Source of the DNA: Chimonanthus salicifolius
Taxonomy: Eukaryota; Streptophyta; Magnoliopsida; Laurales; Calycanthaceae
Assembly (NCBI GenBank): GCA_013350335.1
Contig: CM023534.1
Span: 3,224,001 to 3,288,000 of the forward strand
Length of the DNA: 64,000 nt
Direction of reading: 5' to 3'
Shown: positions 54,028-62,828 of the stretch, piece by piece
Position numbering within the stretch: position 1 is the first letter of the stretch
Layout of the letters: the number at the start of each line of letters is the position of its first letter
Translations under genes and position numbers: made by a program
Notes under the pieces: model-generated
Seen by the model: the letters and a program-made list of their open reading frames with translations, nothing else
Databases searched by the model: none
Told to the model about the DNA's origin: nothing

Positions 54028-55081
54028 GTAGGTTGATTTCTCTTTCTTTCTCTCAATTGGAATGAATTTGATAACATCACTAATTATCTCTGAACTTCAA
54101 CTCATTGCATCGAGTTTTTAAGCAATTTTCTAGAGATTTTGATTTGATTTAAGATAAGACGCGTTCCTCCAAAGCTAGAGTCGGACTCAGGCCCTCCTAA
54201 ATAGGCCAGATTTAGGGCTGGGCTTTATCCAAAAAGCTTGACCCTGTTTATATTTTCAAAAGGCCAAGCCAGTCTAAACGCCATCAGGCTTTTAATGTCA
54301 AATCCCAAGCCCAGTGTTTAAAGATCTTTTATTTTTCACAGAGCACTATTTTTTTTTTTTTTTTGCAACCTGGAAATCTAATCGTACAATAGGTTGGGCT
54401 GGCATTTGGCTTTAAATAGACAGAGAACTGAATTTTTTATTTTTTATTTATCTCTAGCTGAGTTGACAAATCTGGTCATGAGGTGGATCTTGTTGAATTT
54501 TGAGCTTGATGATTTAACAAACTGGGCTTACGGCTTATGTAATCCTGAAACTGAGGTATTAATCCAAATAATCGAAAGAATACTAAAAAGAAACTGTAAA
54601 CTGGATGTCTCTCATCACAGTGCCCATTGGGTAAACTCTGTAAGCCTCAATTCCCTACAAGTCCTCCGTAGTCTGAACTCTCTCACTCTGTCATTGACAT
54701 GGGCTGTAACAGGGCCAGCTTGGGCCTTGGACTCTAATTATTCAATATTTGTGTAGCTTCATTCATAATGCAGCGTAAAGGCCTATATCAATTTGCAAGC
54801 CAGATTTGACATTGGACCATTGATTTTTTTTTTTTTCCAGTTATATGAACTTGTCCCCGTATTATTGTCCACATCACAAGTGCTACTGGACCATGCTCAG
54901 TGAAGCTTGATTGGATCCATTTCATTGTTTATTGACCATGATAATTTGCATATACCTAAATGAAGACTTTTGAAAAGTCCATGGGCCTGAAATCTATCAC
55001 TGACAGGCCAAACTTCCTGTTGTATCCTGCGATGAAGATAAAGTCAAGTTCATGGGCCTTGATCTCAGAAGGATATCGCAT
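54028..55081. other. Former pectinesterase intron sequence left of the MULE
   Basis: The stretch after the exon 2 donor holds AGGCCAAGCC/AAGCCCAG words of an old repeat (54180-54320) and a poly-T (54349-54364). A pyrimidine tract with CAG at 54826-54840 looks like an acceptor, but the sequence after it does not match pectinesterase. No exon is recognised. Confidence 0.45.
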
Positions 55082-55089
55082 TAAATTAA
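55082..55089. repeat. Left target-site duplication of the MULE
   Basis: TAAATTAA is identical to 62588-62595 on the other side of the element. Mutator-like elements usually give 9 bp, sometimes 8-11; a ninth matching base is not present here. Confidence 0.8.
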
Positions 55090-55742
55090 GGGTGGCAATA
55101 TAGACACCGCATAAATCTGCCAGGAGACACCGAATTCCGAATTTTGAGTGGAAATTACCATTCTGCCCTTTCCGCGCGAAATCGTGCGATCGGTTCTGCA
55201 ACGCCATTTCGCGTCGATCGATCGATCTGAGGCGTATACGCTCGATCTGAGGCGTATACGATCGATCAATCGATCCGACAGTTCATTTTTGAATCGATCG
55301 ATCGATCATAACACGGGTTCCAGTCGATCGCACGGTTCCATGGGATCGTGCGATCGATTTCAACTGAAAGGTCGACGGTTTGACAGTCGACCGCTCCCAC
55401 CAAGATCGATCGCACGATTGTATGTGATCATGCGATCGACTGTGACCCATTCAAAGATCGATCGCACGATTGTATGTGATCGTGCGATCGATCTTAACTG
55501 AGAGGTCGACTGTCAAACCGTCGGCCTCTCATCTCAAGATCGATCGCACGATCTCATATGATCGATCGATCGATTGTCTATTTAGGCCAAGATCGATCGA
55601 TCGATCACTGTGATGGTGCGATCGATCTTAACTGAGAGCTCGACTGTCAGACAGTCGACCTCTCATCTCAAGATCGATCGCACGATCACATATGATCGAT
55701 CGATCGATTTTCTGTTTAGGGCAAGATCGATCGATTGATCAC
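55090..55742 (+). repeat. Left terminal inverted repeat of the MULE
   Basis: Pairs with 61935-62587 with few mismatches (I counted roughly 15-20 by eye). Beyond the outer 130 bases it is built from repeated palindromic words: GATCGATCGCACGATC and its partner GATCGTGCGATCGATC, runs of ATCGATCGATCGAT, and GAGGTCGACTGTCA/GACGGTTTGACAGTCGAC. The spaced repeats are good candidates for transposase-binding sites. Confidence 0.92.
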
Positions 55743-55770
55743 TGTGATCGTGCGATCGATCGATCAGCTA

Positions 55771-55779
55771 TATATATAA
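55771..55779 (+). promoter_or_regulatory. TATA box of the MULE accessory gene
   Basis: TATATATAA lies about 30 bases inside the left inverted repeat and 271 bases before the ATG at 56050, so the inverted repeat would serve as upstream promoter. On the other side a weaker TATAAG-like word occurs near 61917-61927 on the minus strand. Confidence 0.5.
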
Positions 55780-56049
55780 CCGATCGATCCTTTCGCCCTT
55801 TCCTGCGATTCAACCCTCGAAACCGAAGACCCTTTCTCTTCTTCTTCTCTAACGATCGATCGACCCTTTCCTCTTCACCAAATCGAGCGCACGATTTTCC
55901 AAATCGAGTGCACGCTTCACCAAATCGTGCGATTTGCCCTCTCCGGAAACCCTCTTAGTTCGTCTTCCTCGCCGGATTTCCGGAAACCTTTTCTTGCCTT
56001 TCTCGGATTTTGTCTTCCTCGCCGGATTTCCTTCACAGCAGTCCTTCAC

Positions 56050-57840
56050 ATGGCATCCAAAGCGTCTACATCGAGAGGGAGAAAGATAAAGGTACCGGCT
56101 TCATCTAGAAGAAGGAGAGCGAGATTGACGGAGACACCACCTAGGGAGACAGAGACCTTCGACCCGAACCACTTCAAGTCTTTGGAAGCTGCTACACTAT
56201 ACCGAGAGGATTTGTACTCTCGGCCGATGATTTATGGTAAAATCATGGACCTAAGCTTTTTTCCTGCATTTGAATTAAGAATCGATGAGTATATTTACAG
56301 ACTTGGATGGGGAGGTTTTTTGGGAATAAAAGAAGATTTTTACCCAAAATTGGTGAAGGAATTTTATGCAAATATGTCGGAGGACCGGGTGAGACACTCC
56401 ATAAAATCCAAAGTTAGGGGGACAGAAATTGATATTTCAACTGAGGCACTGGACAAAATATTTGGGTTTCCTAGTGCCACTATTTTGAAATATGAACCAA
56501 ATTCATGGCCCACCGATGTTGACGGATTCGTTCCCTCGGAGGCCATGACCCAATTATGTGGGAGAAGTGATGGTGCCAGAGGAGATAAGATCGGGCTTAT
56601 GGAGCTAACCCTAGAGGCTCGAATTGTATATTACATTATTAGGAAGAATATTTTACCTATAAAATGGCTTAGTAATCAAGTGCCGTATTTTGATAGTTTC
56701 TTGATATGGTGCATCTTAAATGGGAAGCAAATTGATATATCCTTCATCATAATAAAACACATGGTTGCATATCGTAAGATTAGAAAATGTAGCATTCCAT
56801 ATGGTTTATTTCTGTCTTACTTGTTTCGATTTTGCGGAGTCACCCTCCCCCCTGATGAGAAAATAGAAATGAAGAAAACCGATATATTCGATGCGTCTAC
56901 TTTGGGCAAGATGGGATACAAACTCGACAATGCACGTTGGGTTCCCAAAGTAGAACTTCGTCCTATTGAGGTTGAGGCACCTGAGGAGGGTGACATACCT
57001 GAAGTTGGGGGGACTAAGGCGCCTGAAGTTCAGGGAGCAGAGGCACCTGAAGTTGGGAGTGGTGAGGCACATGATACAGGAGTCAGTACTATGCTGATTC
57101 TTGATAGCATAGAAAAATTGAATGAAAAAATTGATGTAAAATTTGCCGAGATTGAAGAAAGGCTTATGGGCAGGCTTGAAGGGATGGTTGATGAAAAATT
57201 AGGTGAAATGGAAGGAAGATTGATTGGAAGGCTTAAGGGATTGGTTGACGATAAATTGGCTCAGATGGAAGGGAGGATGAATGCCACAATTGATAAGAAA
57301 AATAGTGAGTTGGTCGGAATGACGATGAGAAGGCTGAATATTTTGGAGACTCATACGGTAGACTTAATGAGAAACTCTGTTCTTTTATTGCAAAAAGGAG
57401 GAGTAAATTCACAACTTGGACGCGATTCGGGAACCGGGATCATCAGATGTATACTAAATGAGAAGAATATAAAGAAATCATGGGGGATAGCCTCTTCGTC
57501 CACTGACACGAGTCAGGCTCTCTCGACTGACATCCCACAGTCTCGTCCGACTGGCGCCACTCAGCCTCTTCCGTCTGGCCCCATTCATCCTCGTCCGACA
57601 GGCCCCACTCGTCAGGGGCGTTCGATTGTCCCCAAGCATAGTGCGACTGGACGTCGTCCATTGGCACCAACACCTCCTGATCCTGCACCAGTCCCTTCTT
57701 CATCGGCACCAGCACCTCCTGATCCTGCACCCGTACCTTCTTCATCGGCACCAGCACCTCCTCATACTGCATCTGCCCCAGCTTCTACATCTGCACCTGC
57801 TTCTACTTCTGCTCCAGCTCCTGCTCATACACTCTTGTGA
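56050..57840 (+). CDS. MULE-borne accessory protein, 'putative plant transposon protein' type
   Basis: Intact intronless 596-residue frame; the ATG at 56050 is the first Met, since the upstream extension begins only at GTG. Residues 8-26 are very basic (RRRRAR), a possible nuclear signal. About 45-270 hold the domain I recognise as the plant-specific 'putative plant transposon protein' type (Pfam PF20167 from memory): LVKEFYANM, VRGTEIDISTEALDKIFGFP, ARIVYYIIRKNILPIKW, MVAYRKIRKCSIPYG. Residues 305-340 are Glu/Pro repeats (EAPEVG). A coiled coil at about 352-435 is built from three related units (GRLEGMVDEKLGEMEGRL..). A Pro/Ala/Ser tail runs from 497 to 596 (APVPSSSAPAPP twice). It takes the place mudrB has in MuDR, convergent to the transposase, but is not similar to MURB as I know it. 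Function is unknown; a role in insertion, DNA bridging or nuclear import is only a guess. Codon use shows no decay. Confidence 0.85.
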   Translation: MASKASTSRGRKIKVPASSRRRRARLTETPPRETETFDPNHFKSLEAATLYREDLYSRPMIYGKIMDLSFFPAFELRIDEYIYRLGWGGFLGIKEDFYPKLVKEFYANMSEDRVRHSIKSKVRGTEIDISTEALDKIFGFPSATILKYEPNSWPTDVDGFVPSEAMTQLCGRSDGARGDKIGLMELTLEARIVYYIIRKNILPIKWLSNQVPYFDSFLIWCILNGKQIDISFIIIKHMVAYRKIRKCSIPYGLFLSYLFRFCGVTLPPDEKIEMKKTDIFDASTLGKMGYKLDNARWVPKVELRPIEVEAPEEGDIPEVGGTKAPEVQGAEAPEVGSGEAHDTGVSTMLILDSIEKLNEKIDVKFAEIEERLMGRLEGMVDEKLGEMEGRLIGRLKGLVDDKLAQMEGRMNATIDKKNSELVGMTMRRLNILETHTVDLMRNSVLLLQKGGVNSQLGRDSGTGIIRCILNEKNIKKSWGIASSSTDTSQALSTDIPQSRPTGATQPLPSGPIHPRPTGPTRQGRSIVPKHSATGRRPLAPTPPDPAPVPSSSAPAPPDPAPVPSSSAPAPPHTASAPASTSAPASTSAPAPAHTLL

Positions 57841-58024
57841 TATTCATATGTAACATCGTTTGTCAATATAATGAATGTTTTCTTTTTATTACATAGTTTG
57901 TGAATCTCGAATGAACATAGTGAATGATTTCTTTTTATGAACTATTTCATCTATTTTAATGAACATAGTGAATAAAATGGTTTGTTTGTAAACAACTGAA
58001 TGAACATTAGACCCTTTGAATGTC

Positions 58025-58560
58025 AGTAAATATGGGAGCAGTGAATGGTCTGTCACTAAATATGGACCCTTGAGTGGTCTGACACTAAATATGGGTTTTA
58101 TAGTTTGTCGCTAAACATGGGACCTTTGAGCGGCTTGTCTCTAAATATGGGACCTTAGAGTGAATTGTCGCTAAACATGGCACCTTTGAGTGGTCAGTCA
58201 ACAAGTATGAGACCTTAGAAATCAGATTGCCTGATTAAAGAAGAGTTTTAACCATTAGTGAGAAAATTTGTCAAGGAATGCTGGAGTAAACGACCAATGC
58301 TTGTTTAATCCAGTATTCCTTGACAAACTTCCTCACTAATGGTTAAAACTCTTCTTTAATCAGGCCATCTGATTTCTAAGGTCCCATACTTGTTTACTGA
58401 CTACTCAACGGTGCCATGTTTAGCGACAATTCACTCTAAGGTCCCATATTTAGAGACATACCGCTCAAAGGTCCCATGTTTAGCGACAAACCATAAAACC
58501 CATATTTAGTGAAAGGCCCACGCAAGGGTCCCGTATTTCGTAACAAACCACTCAGTGCTG
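58025..58560. repeat. Long palindrome 1 between the MULE genes
   Basis: Two arms of about 250 bases mirror each other around 58292: outwards from GGAATGCTGGA/TCCAGTATTCC come TTGTCAAGGAATGC, GTTTTAACCATTAGTGAG, GAAATCAGAT.GCCTGATTAA and repeated ..CTAAA(C/T)ATGG(G/C)ACC units. The loop is about 23 bases (GTAAACGACCAATGCTTG..). Any transcript crossing it would fold into a long hairpin. Confidence 0.9.
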
Positions 58561-58707
58561 GATTCATTTAAAAAACAATTGGATTCATTTAAAAAACAAT
58601 TGTTGCTTGAATACATACTTCAGTATATCGGAATTAAAATTAATACAATTTTTTGGAAATGAAATACATTCTTGCAACTGAATACATGAAAAAATGATAG
58701 ACATCCA

Positions 58708-58830
58708 TCACTGATTCCACCAATGCTGTAATTCGTCAGGATCTTTCCACCAATGCTGTAATTCGTCACGATCTCTAACATCACCAGAGGTATATGTCGA
58801 ATCGTCATAGAAGCCATAAGAACCAGTCCG
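58708..58830 (-). repeat. Duplicate copy of the transposase terminal exon
   Basis: Preceded by a usable acceptor (TTCACAG), this 123-base frame reads RTGSYGFYDDSTYTSGDVRD and then a doubled ELQHWW motif to NQ and TGA. It copies the functional-looking last exon at 59328-59420 but has a 30-base internal tandem duplication. It is in the same phase, so it could serve as an alternative last exon. Confidence 0.8.
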
Positions 58831-58834
58831 CTGT

Positions 58835-59296
58835 GAATGGTCTGTCACTATATATGGGACCCTTGAGTGGTCTGACACTAAATATGGGTTTCATGTATTG
58901 TCGCTAAACATGGCACCTTTGAGTGGTGGTCTCTCACTAAGTATGGGACCTTAGAAATCAGATGGCCTGATTAAATAAGAGTTTTAACTATTAGTGAGGA
59001 AGTTTGTCAAGGAATGCTGGAGTAAACGACCAATGCTTGTTTAATCCAGAATTCCTTGACAAACTTCCTCACTAATGGTTAAAACTCTTCTTTAACCAGG
59101 CCATCTGATTTCTAAGGTCCCATAGTTGTTGACTGACCCCTCTCTGAAAGGTCCCGTGTTTAGCGACAATCCACTCTAAGGTCCCATATTTAGTGAGAAA
59201 CCACTCAAAGGTCCCATGTTTAGCGACAATCCATGAAACACATATTTAGTGAAAGGCCCACGCAAGGGTCCCATATTTCGTAACAAACCACTCAGT
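58835..59296. repeat. Long palindrome 2 (tandem copy of palindrome 1)
   Basis: A second copy of the palindrome, centre about 59029, is shifted 736 bases from the first. Arms again carry GTTTTAAC(T/C)ATTAGTGAGGAAG and repeated TAGCGACAAT and GGTCCCATATTTAGTGA units; the loop sequence is the same. Differences and small deletions distinguish it from copy 1. Confidence 0.9.
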
Positions 59297-59327
59297 GCTG
59301 GATACACGAAAGAATGATAGACATCCA

Positions 59328-61543
59328 TCACTGATTCCACCAATGCTGTAATTCGTCAGGATCTCTAATATCACCAGAGGTATATGTCGAATCGTCATAG
59401 AAGCCATAAGAGCCAGTCGGCTGTGGAAAAAGGAGTACGTGTTAGTATTGTTCACCTTATTTTATATGAATGAAAATGTAAATATGTATCTTATGTAAAC
59501 GAAACTTACTTCGGAAAATTGAGACAAACTCGTTGCTTGCGATTCAGGATAATAATCATTAAATGGTTGAGGCAAAGCATTTAAATCTACACTGCAGGAT
59601 GACTGTGCATCACTTCTATTCGGACATGTTCTCTTCGTATGACCAACATTTTTGCATAACTCACATCTTCTTCCAGTCAATTGATTCTCTACAATCTCAA
59701 ACGCAGAAGGATCTCGTCTTGTAGATGTTTGACCCTTTGAGGTGTTTGAACCTAGATGACGTCCTCTGCTGTACTGCATAATAGGTTGGCTGATATGCAT
59801 CTCATCACTGGCAAGATCTTTGATATGATCTCGGAGCTCTTCTTGATCAAATGTAGACAAGTTTCCATATTTTTTCTTAATGCTTTCCCAGTGTACATCT
59901 AATTCATCTCCGGGTCGATTCATTTCAATGTTCAAGTCGTCAAATGAAATCAAATCGATTCTCCATTGTGGATGGATCTGATCCAAATGTAACTTGTTCA
60001 TAAATTGCATTTTGTGAGCACAAGGTAAACCCATGGAAGCTGTAAACTCATGTGTACAATTGGGTAAAAATGACATGTTTATGAGCATAACATATTGCTT
60101 GTAAACCTCAGATAATGCAAATTGTGATACTCTGCCGTTCACTTCATCAAAGAAAGGAATCGAAACAGTAAGAGCAAACCGAATTTTCTCATCCTCCGTT
60201 TGAATCTTGAACTCTTGAAACTGATTTTCAATTGCATGGGATATCTTCCTTCGAACAACATATAGATCGCTAGTGGAGTTAGCTATATATCGTTTTAACA
60301 CTGAATGTGCACTTTCAACCCTTGAAGTTGCTGCATTTTGAAAATGTAAACTCCAACCGATCCATGCCTTGACGAATTGCTTCTTATATGGGATCCATGT
60401 GCGTCTTATATAATTCACTGCATCCGAATAATGTCGAAAATCTTGTTTGAATGTCTCAAACGCTTCATTAAATGCAACTTCGGATGGAGACTCGACGCAT
60501 TCATTCCATTGAGTCAAAAATGCATTCCATTCTTCCACTTTATTGAAAAGAGGCTTACAATGAGCAAGAATATTCTTGTTGATGTGCCAAATACAAAAGA
60601 TATGTACAGCATTAGGGAACTCTGAATCAATGGCATTCTTCAACGCCAAATCTCTATCTGTCAAAAAAACTTGTCGATCATGATTTACTCCTAATACCTT
60701 CTTGAACATCTGTAACGTCCATATGTAATCTTCAAATTTTTCATTCCTCATAAATGCAAAGCATGAGTAGAAAGTCTTGTTGAAACTTGTGATACCAACG
60801 ATATTAAGCAATGGCATATGATATCTATTGGTTTTGTAAGTGCAATCCATGAGAAATACATTATTATAGGTCTTCATAAGTACAATTGACAGTGGATGTG
60901 CAAAGAGAAGATGAGATAAATGACCTTAACTGTCATAGTTGAGAAAATATTGGTAACCACCTACTTGAAGATCTTCTAACAAGGCTTCAATTGAAGTACG
61001 ACCTCTAAGTTGCTCTTTTCGAACCGATGACAAAAAATTGTACAAATCAGTAGATGATACTCCAATCTCTGGATTCTCGTTTCGAAGGGTCGTCATAATT
61101 TGCCGGGGTGGTACATTGCTGTTATACATTTCAATGATCATTCTCTTCTCCTCATCTGAAAAACACCTTGTACTAGGATGACCTTCTAATACGCTCGTCA
61201 GATCATGATTGTGCTCCACATCTTTTATAGTCAACTTCCATGACCCATCAACAATTTGTTTCCCTCTCACTTCAAATGGACAATTAACAAGGTGAGAATA
61301 TGCTTTCTTCTTCCTCTCATCATCTTTCAAATTAACTGTGCTACGATATGTACCCCCTCTATCGCAACCAAAAATAACTACATTGCTTCTATTGCATGAC
61401 CTCTTAATGGTAGCTACAAATCCTTGCGTAATGGAAACCTCCTTAACATGCTTCACTAAATCGTCACGACTTGAAAAACACCTCTCGACAAACTCATTGT
61501 CAACAATATCATTCTCAACAATCTCATCATTTTCACAATCCAT
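59328..61543 (-). CDS. MULE transposase, interrupted by one in-frame stop
   Basis: Exon 1 is 61543-59510 with a GTAAGT donor; exon 2 is 59420-59328, reading PTGSYGFYDDSTYTSGDIRD..HWWNQ and TGA, in phase. The frame would hold 708 residues but a TAA at 60928-60926 splits it. Before the stop (205 aa from MDCENDE) is a FAR1-like DNA-binding domain (GFVATIKRSCN, VIFGCDRGGTYRST, NCPFEVRG, VEHNHDLT). After it lies the MULE DDE core: Asp in VFLMDCTYKTNRYHMPLL, Asp in FLTDRDLALKNAI, the HIFCIWHINKN block and Glu in SRVESAHSVLKRY. Then come a SWIM-like GLPCAHKM and a CCHC zinc knuckle CELCKNVGHTKRTC. The ATG at 61543 is used because the longer frame starts at TTG. The single stop implies recent loss of function, stop read-through, or help from another copy. 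Confidence 0.9.
60926..60928 (-). other. Premature TAA in the transposase frame
   Basis: After ..GGYQYFLNYDS the frame meets TAA, then continues GHLSHLLFAHPLSIVLMKTY with no shift, which is ordinary MULE transposase sequence on both sides. A single substitution explains it. Confidence 0.88.
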
Positions 61544-61934
61544 AGTACTAATTTCAAAGAAATTTTGAGAGTCTTGGGTTTGAGAAAGAGTTACCTTTGA
61601 TTCCGGTTCGGAGATTGAGAAAGTAACTTCTGAGAGATACTTTCGAATCAATATAGGCGATTTGAGAGAGTATCTTCAAATAGTAGAGTGGTTCGTTTTT
61701 TAAAGCGGGTTTGGGGTTTCAGGGAAAATAGTTTGGAAAGGAGTTTGAGAGAGAGGGGTTTGAGTGAGAGGGGTGTAGAAAAGGCTTTGAGGAAGAAGAT
61801 TTCGAAATCGGGGAGGTTTTGAAGGAGAAGATTTCGAAATCGGGGTTCTGAGGGACTAGGGTTTCGAAAGGGGCGAGATGAAAACAAAAAATGAGAGTGA
61901 AGAGGGGAGCGATTGAACTTATACTTAGTTTCGC

Positions 61935-62587
61935 GTGATCGATCGATCGATCTTGCCCTAAACAGAAAATCGATCGATCGATCATATGTGATCGTGCGAT
62001 CGATCTTGAGATGAGAGGTCGACTGTCTGACAGTCGAGCTCTCAGTTAAGATCGATCGCACGATCACAGTGATCGATCGATCGATCTTGGCCTAAACAGA
62101 CAATCGATCGATCGATCATATGAGATCGTGTGATCGATCTTGAGATGAGAGGCCGACGGTTTGACAGTCGACCTCTCAGTTAAGATCGATCGCACGATCA
62201 CATACAATCGTGCGATCGATCTTTGAATGGGTCACAGTCGATCGCACGATCACATACAATCGTGCGATCGATCTTGGTGGGAGCGGTCGACTGTCAAACC
62301 GTCGACCTCTCAGTTGAAATCGATCGCACGATCCCATGGAACCGTGCGATCGACTGGAACCCGTGTTATGATCGATCGATCGATTCGAAAATGAACTGTC
62401 GGATCGATCGATCGATCGTATACGCATCAGATCGAGCGTATACGCCTCAAATCGATCGATCAACGCGAAATGGCGTTGCAAAACCGATCGCACGATTTCG
62501 CACGAAAAGGGCAGAATGGTAATTTCCACTCAAAATTCGGAATTCGGTGTTTCCTGGCAGATTTATGCGGTGTCTATATTGCCACCC
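61935..62587 (-). repeat. Right terminal inverted repeat of the MULE
   Basis: Inverse copy of 55090-55742 with the same length (653 bp) and the same series of GATCGATC-type palindromes. The transposase leader starts just inside it. Confidence 0.92.
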
Positions 62588-62595
62588 TAAATTAA
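62588..62595. repeat. Right target-site duplication of the MULE
   Basis: TAAATTAA directly follows the terminal GCCACCC of the element and equals 55082-55089. Confidence 0.8.
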
Positions 62596-62800
62596 TCTGG
62601 GCGATTAGATAGGACCTGAACCCAGTCCCATTTGTATCAAATCTTGTTCAGTGAACTTAGATCCAATTTAAAAATGGTTTCCAATTTTTGGGCCCAACTC
62701 AGTTTTAGGCTGGATCTTTAGATTAATTCAATTTGTCTATTATAATAATGATCATTATCATCATCATTGTTGTAATCATGAATTCCTTTAACATGTGCAG

Positions 62801-62828
62801 CAAGGTTTTCTATGGAGAATACAAATGA
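62801..62828 (+). pseudogene. Scrap of a late pectinesterase exon
   Basis: After a good acceptor (TTTAACATGTGCAG) the sequence reads (S)KVFYGEYK and then TGA. VFYGEYK is the conserved start of the last exon in many pectinesterases (TVFYGEYKC). The resemblance ends at the stop. With exons 1-2 at 53310-54027, this places the MULE within the former gene. Confidence 0.5.

Larger units (their letters stand above)
55090..62587. mobile_element. Two-gene Mutator-like element (MULE), 7.5 kb
   Basis: Both ends begin GGGTGGCAATATAGACACCG as inverted copies, continuing for about 653 bp. The element is flanked by TAAATTAA on both sides (55082-55089 and 62588-62595). It carries a MULE transposase gene on the minus strand and a second long CDS on the plus strand, convergent, each starting just inside an inverted repeat. 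Between their 3' ends are two long palindromes and a duplicated exon. The arrangement parallels maize MuDR. The element lies in what was pectinesterase gene sequence. High TIR identity, an exact target duplication and dense intact CpG suggest a young insertion; one nonsense codon in the transposase suggests it is not self-sufficient now. Confidence 0.92.

Noticed and set aside
55150..55760. Regular short repeats resembling a CRISPR or satellite array
   Set aside because: The units differ in length and are mirrored at the other end of a transposon in a plant genome; they are parts of the MULE inverted repeats.
57626..57853. His/Leu-rich plus-strand frame
   Set aside because: It is a frame-shifted reading of the Pro/Ala/Ser repeats of the accessory protein.
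61648..62067. 139-residue minus-strand frame across the right TIR
   Set aside because: It reads through GATCGATC repeats and the transposase leader in another frame; composition reflects the repeat.
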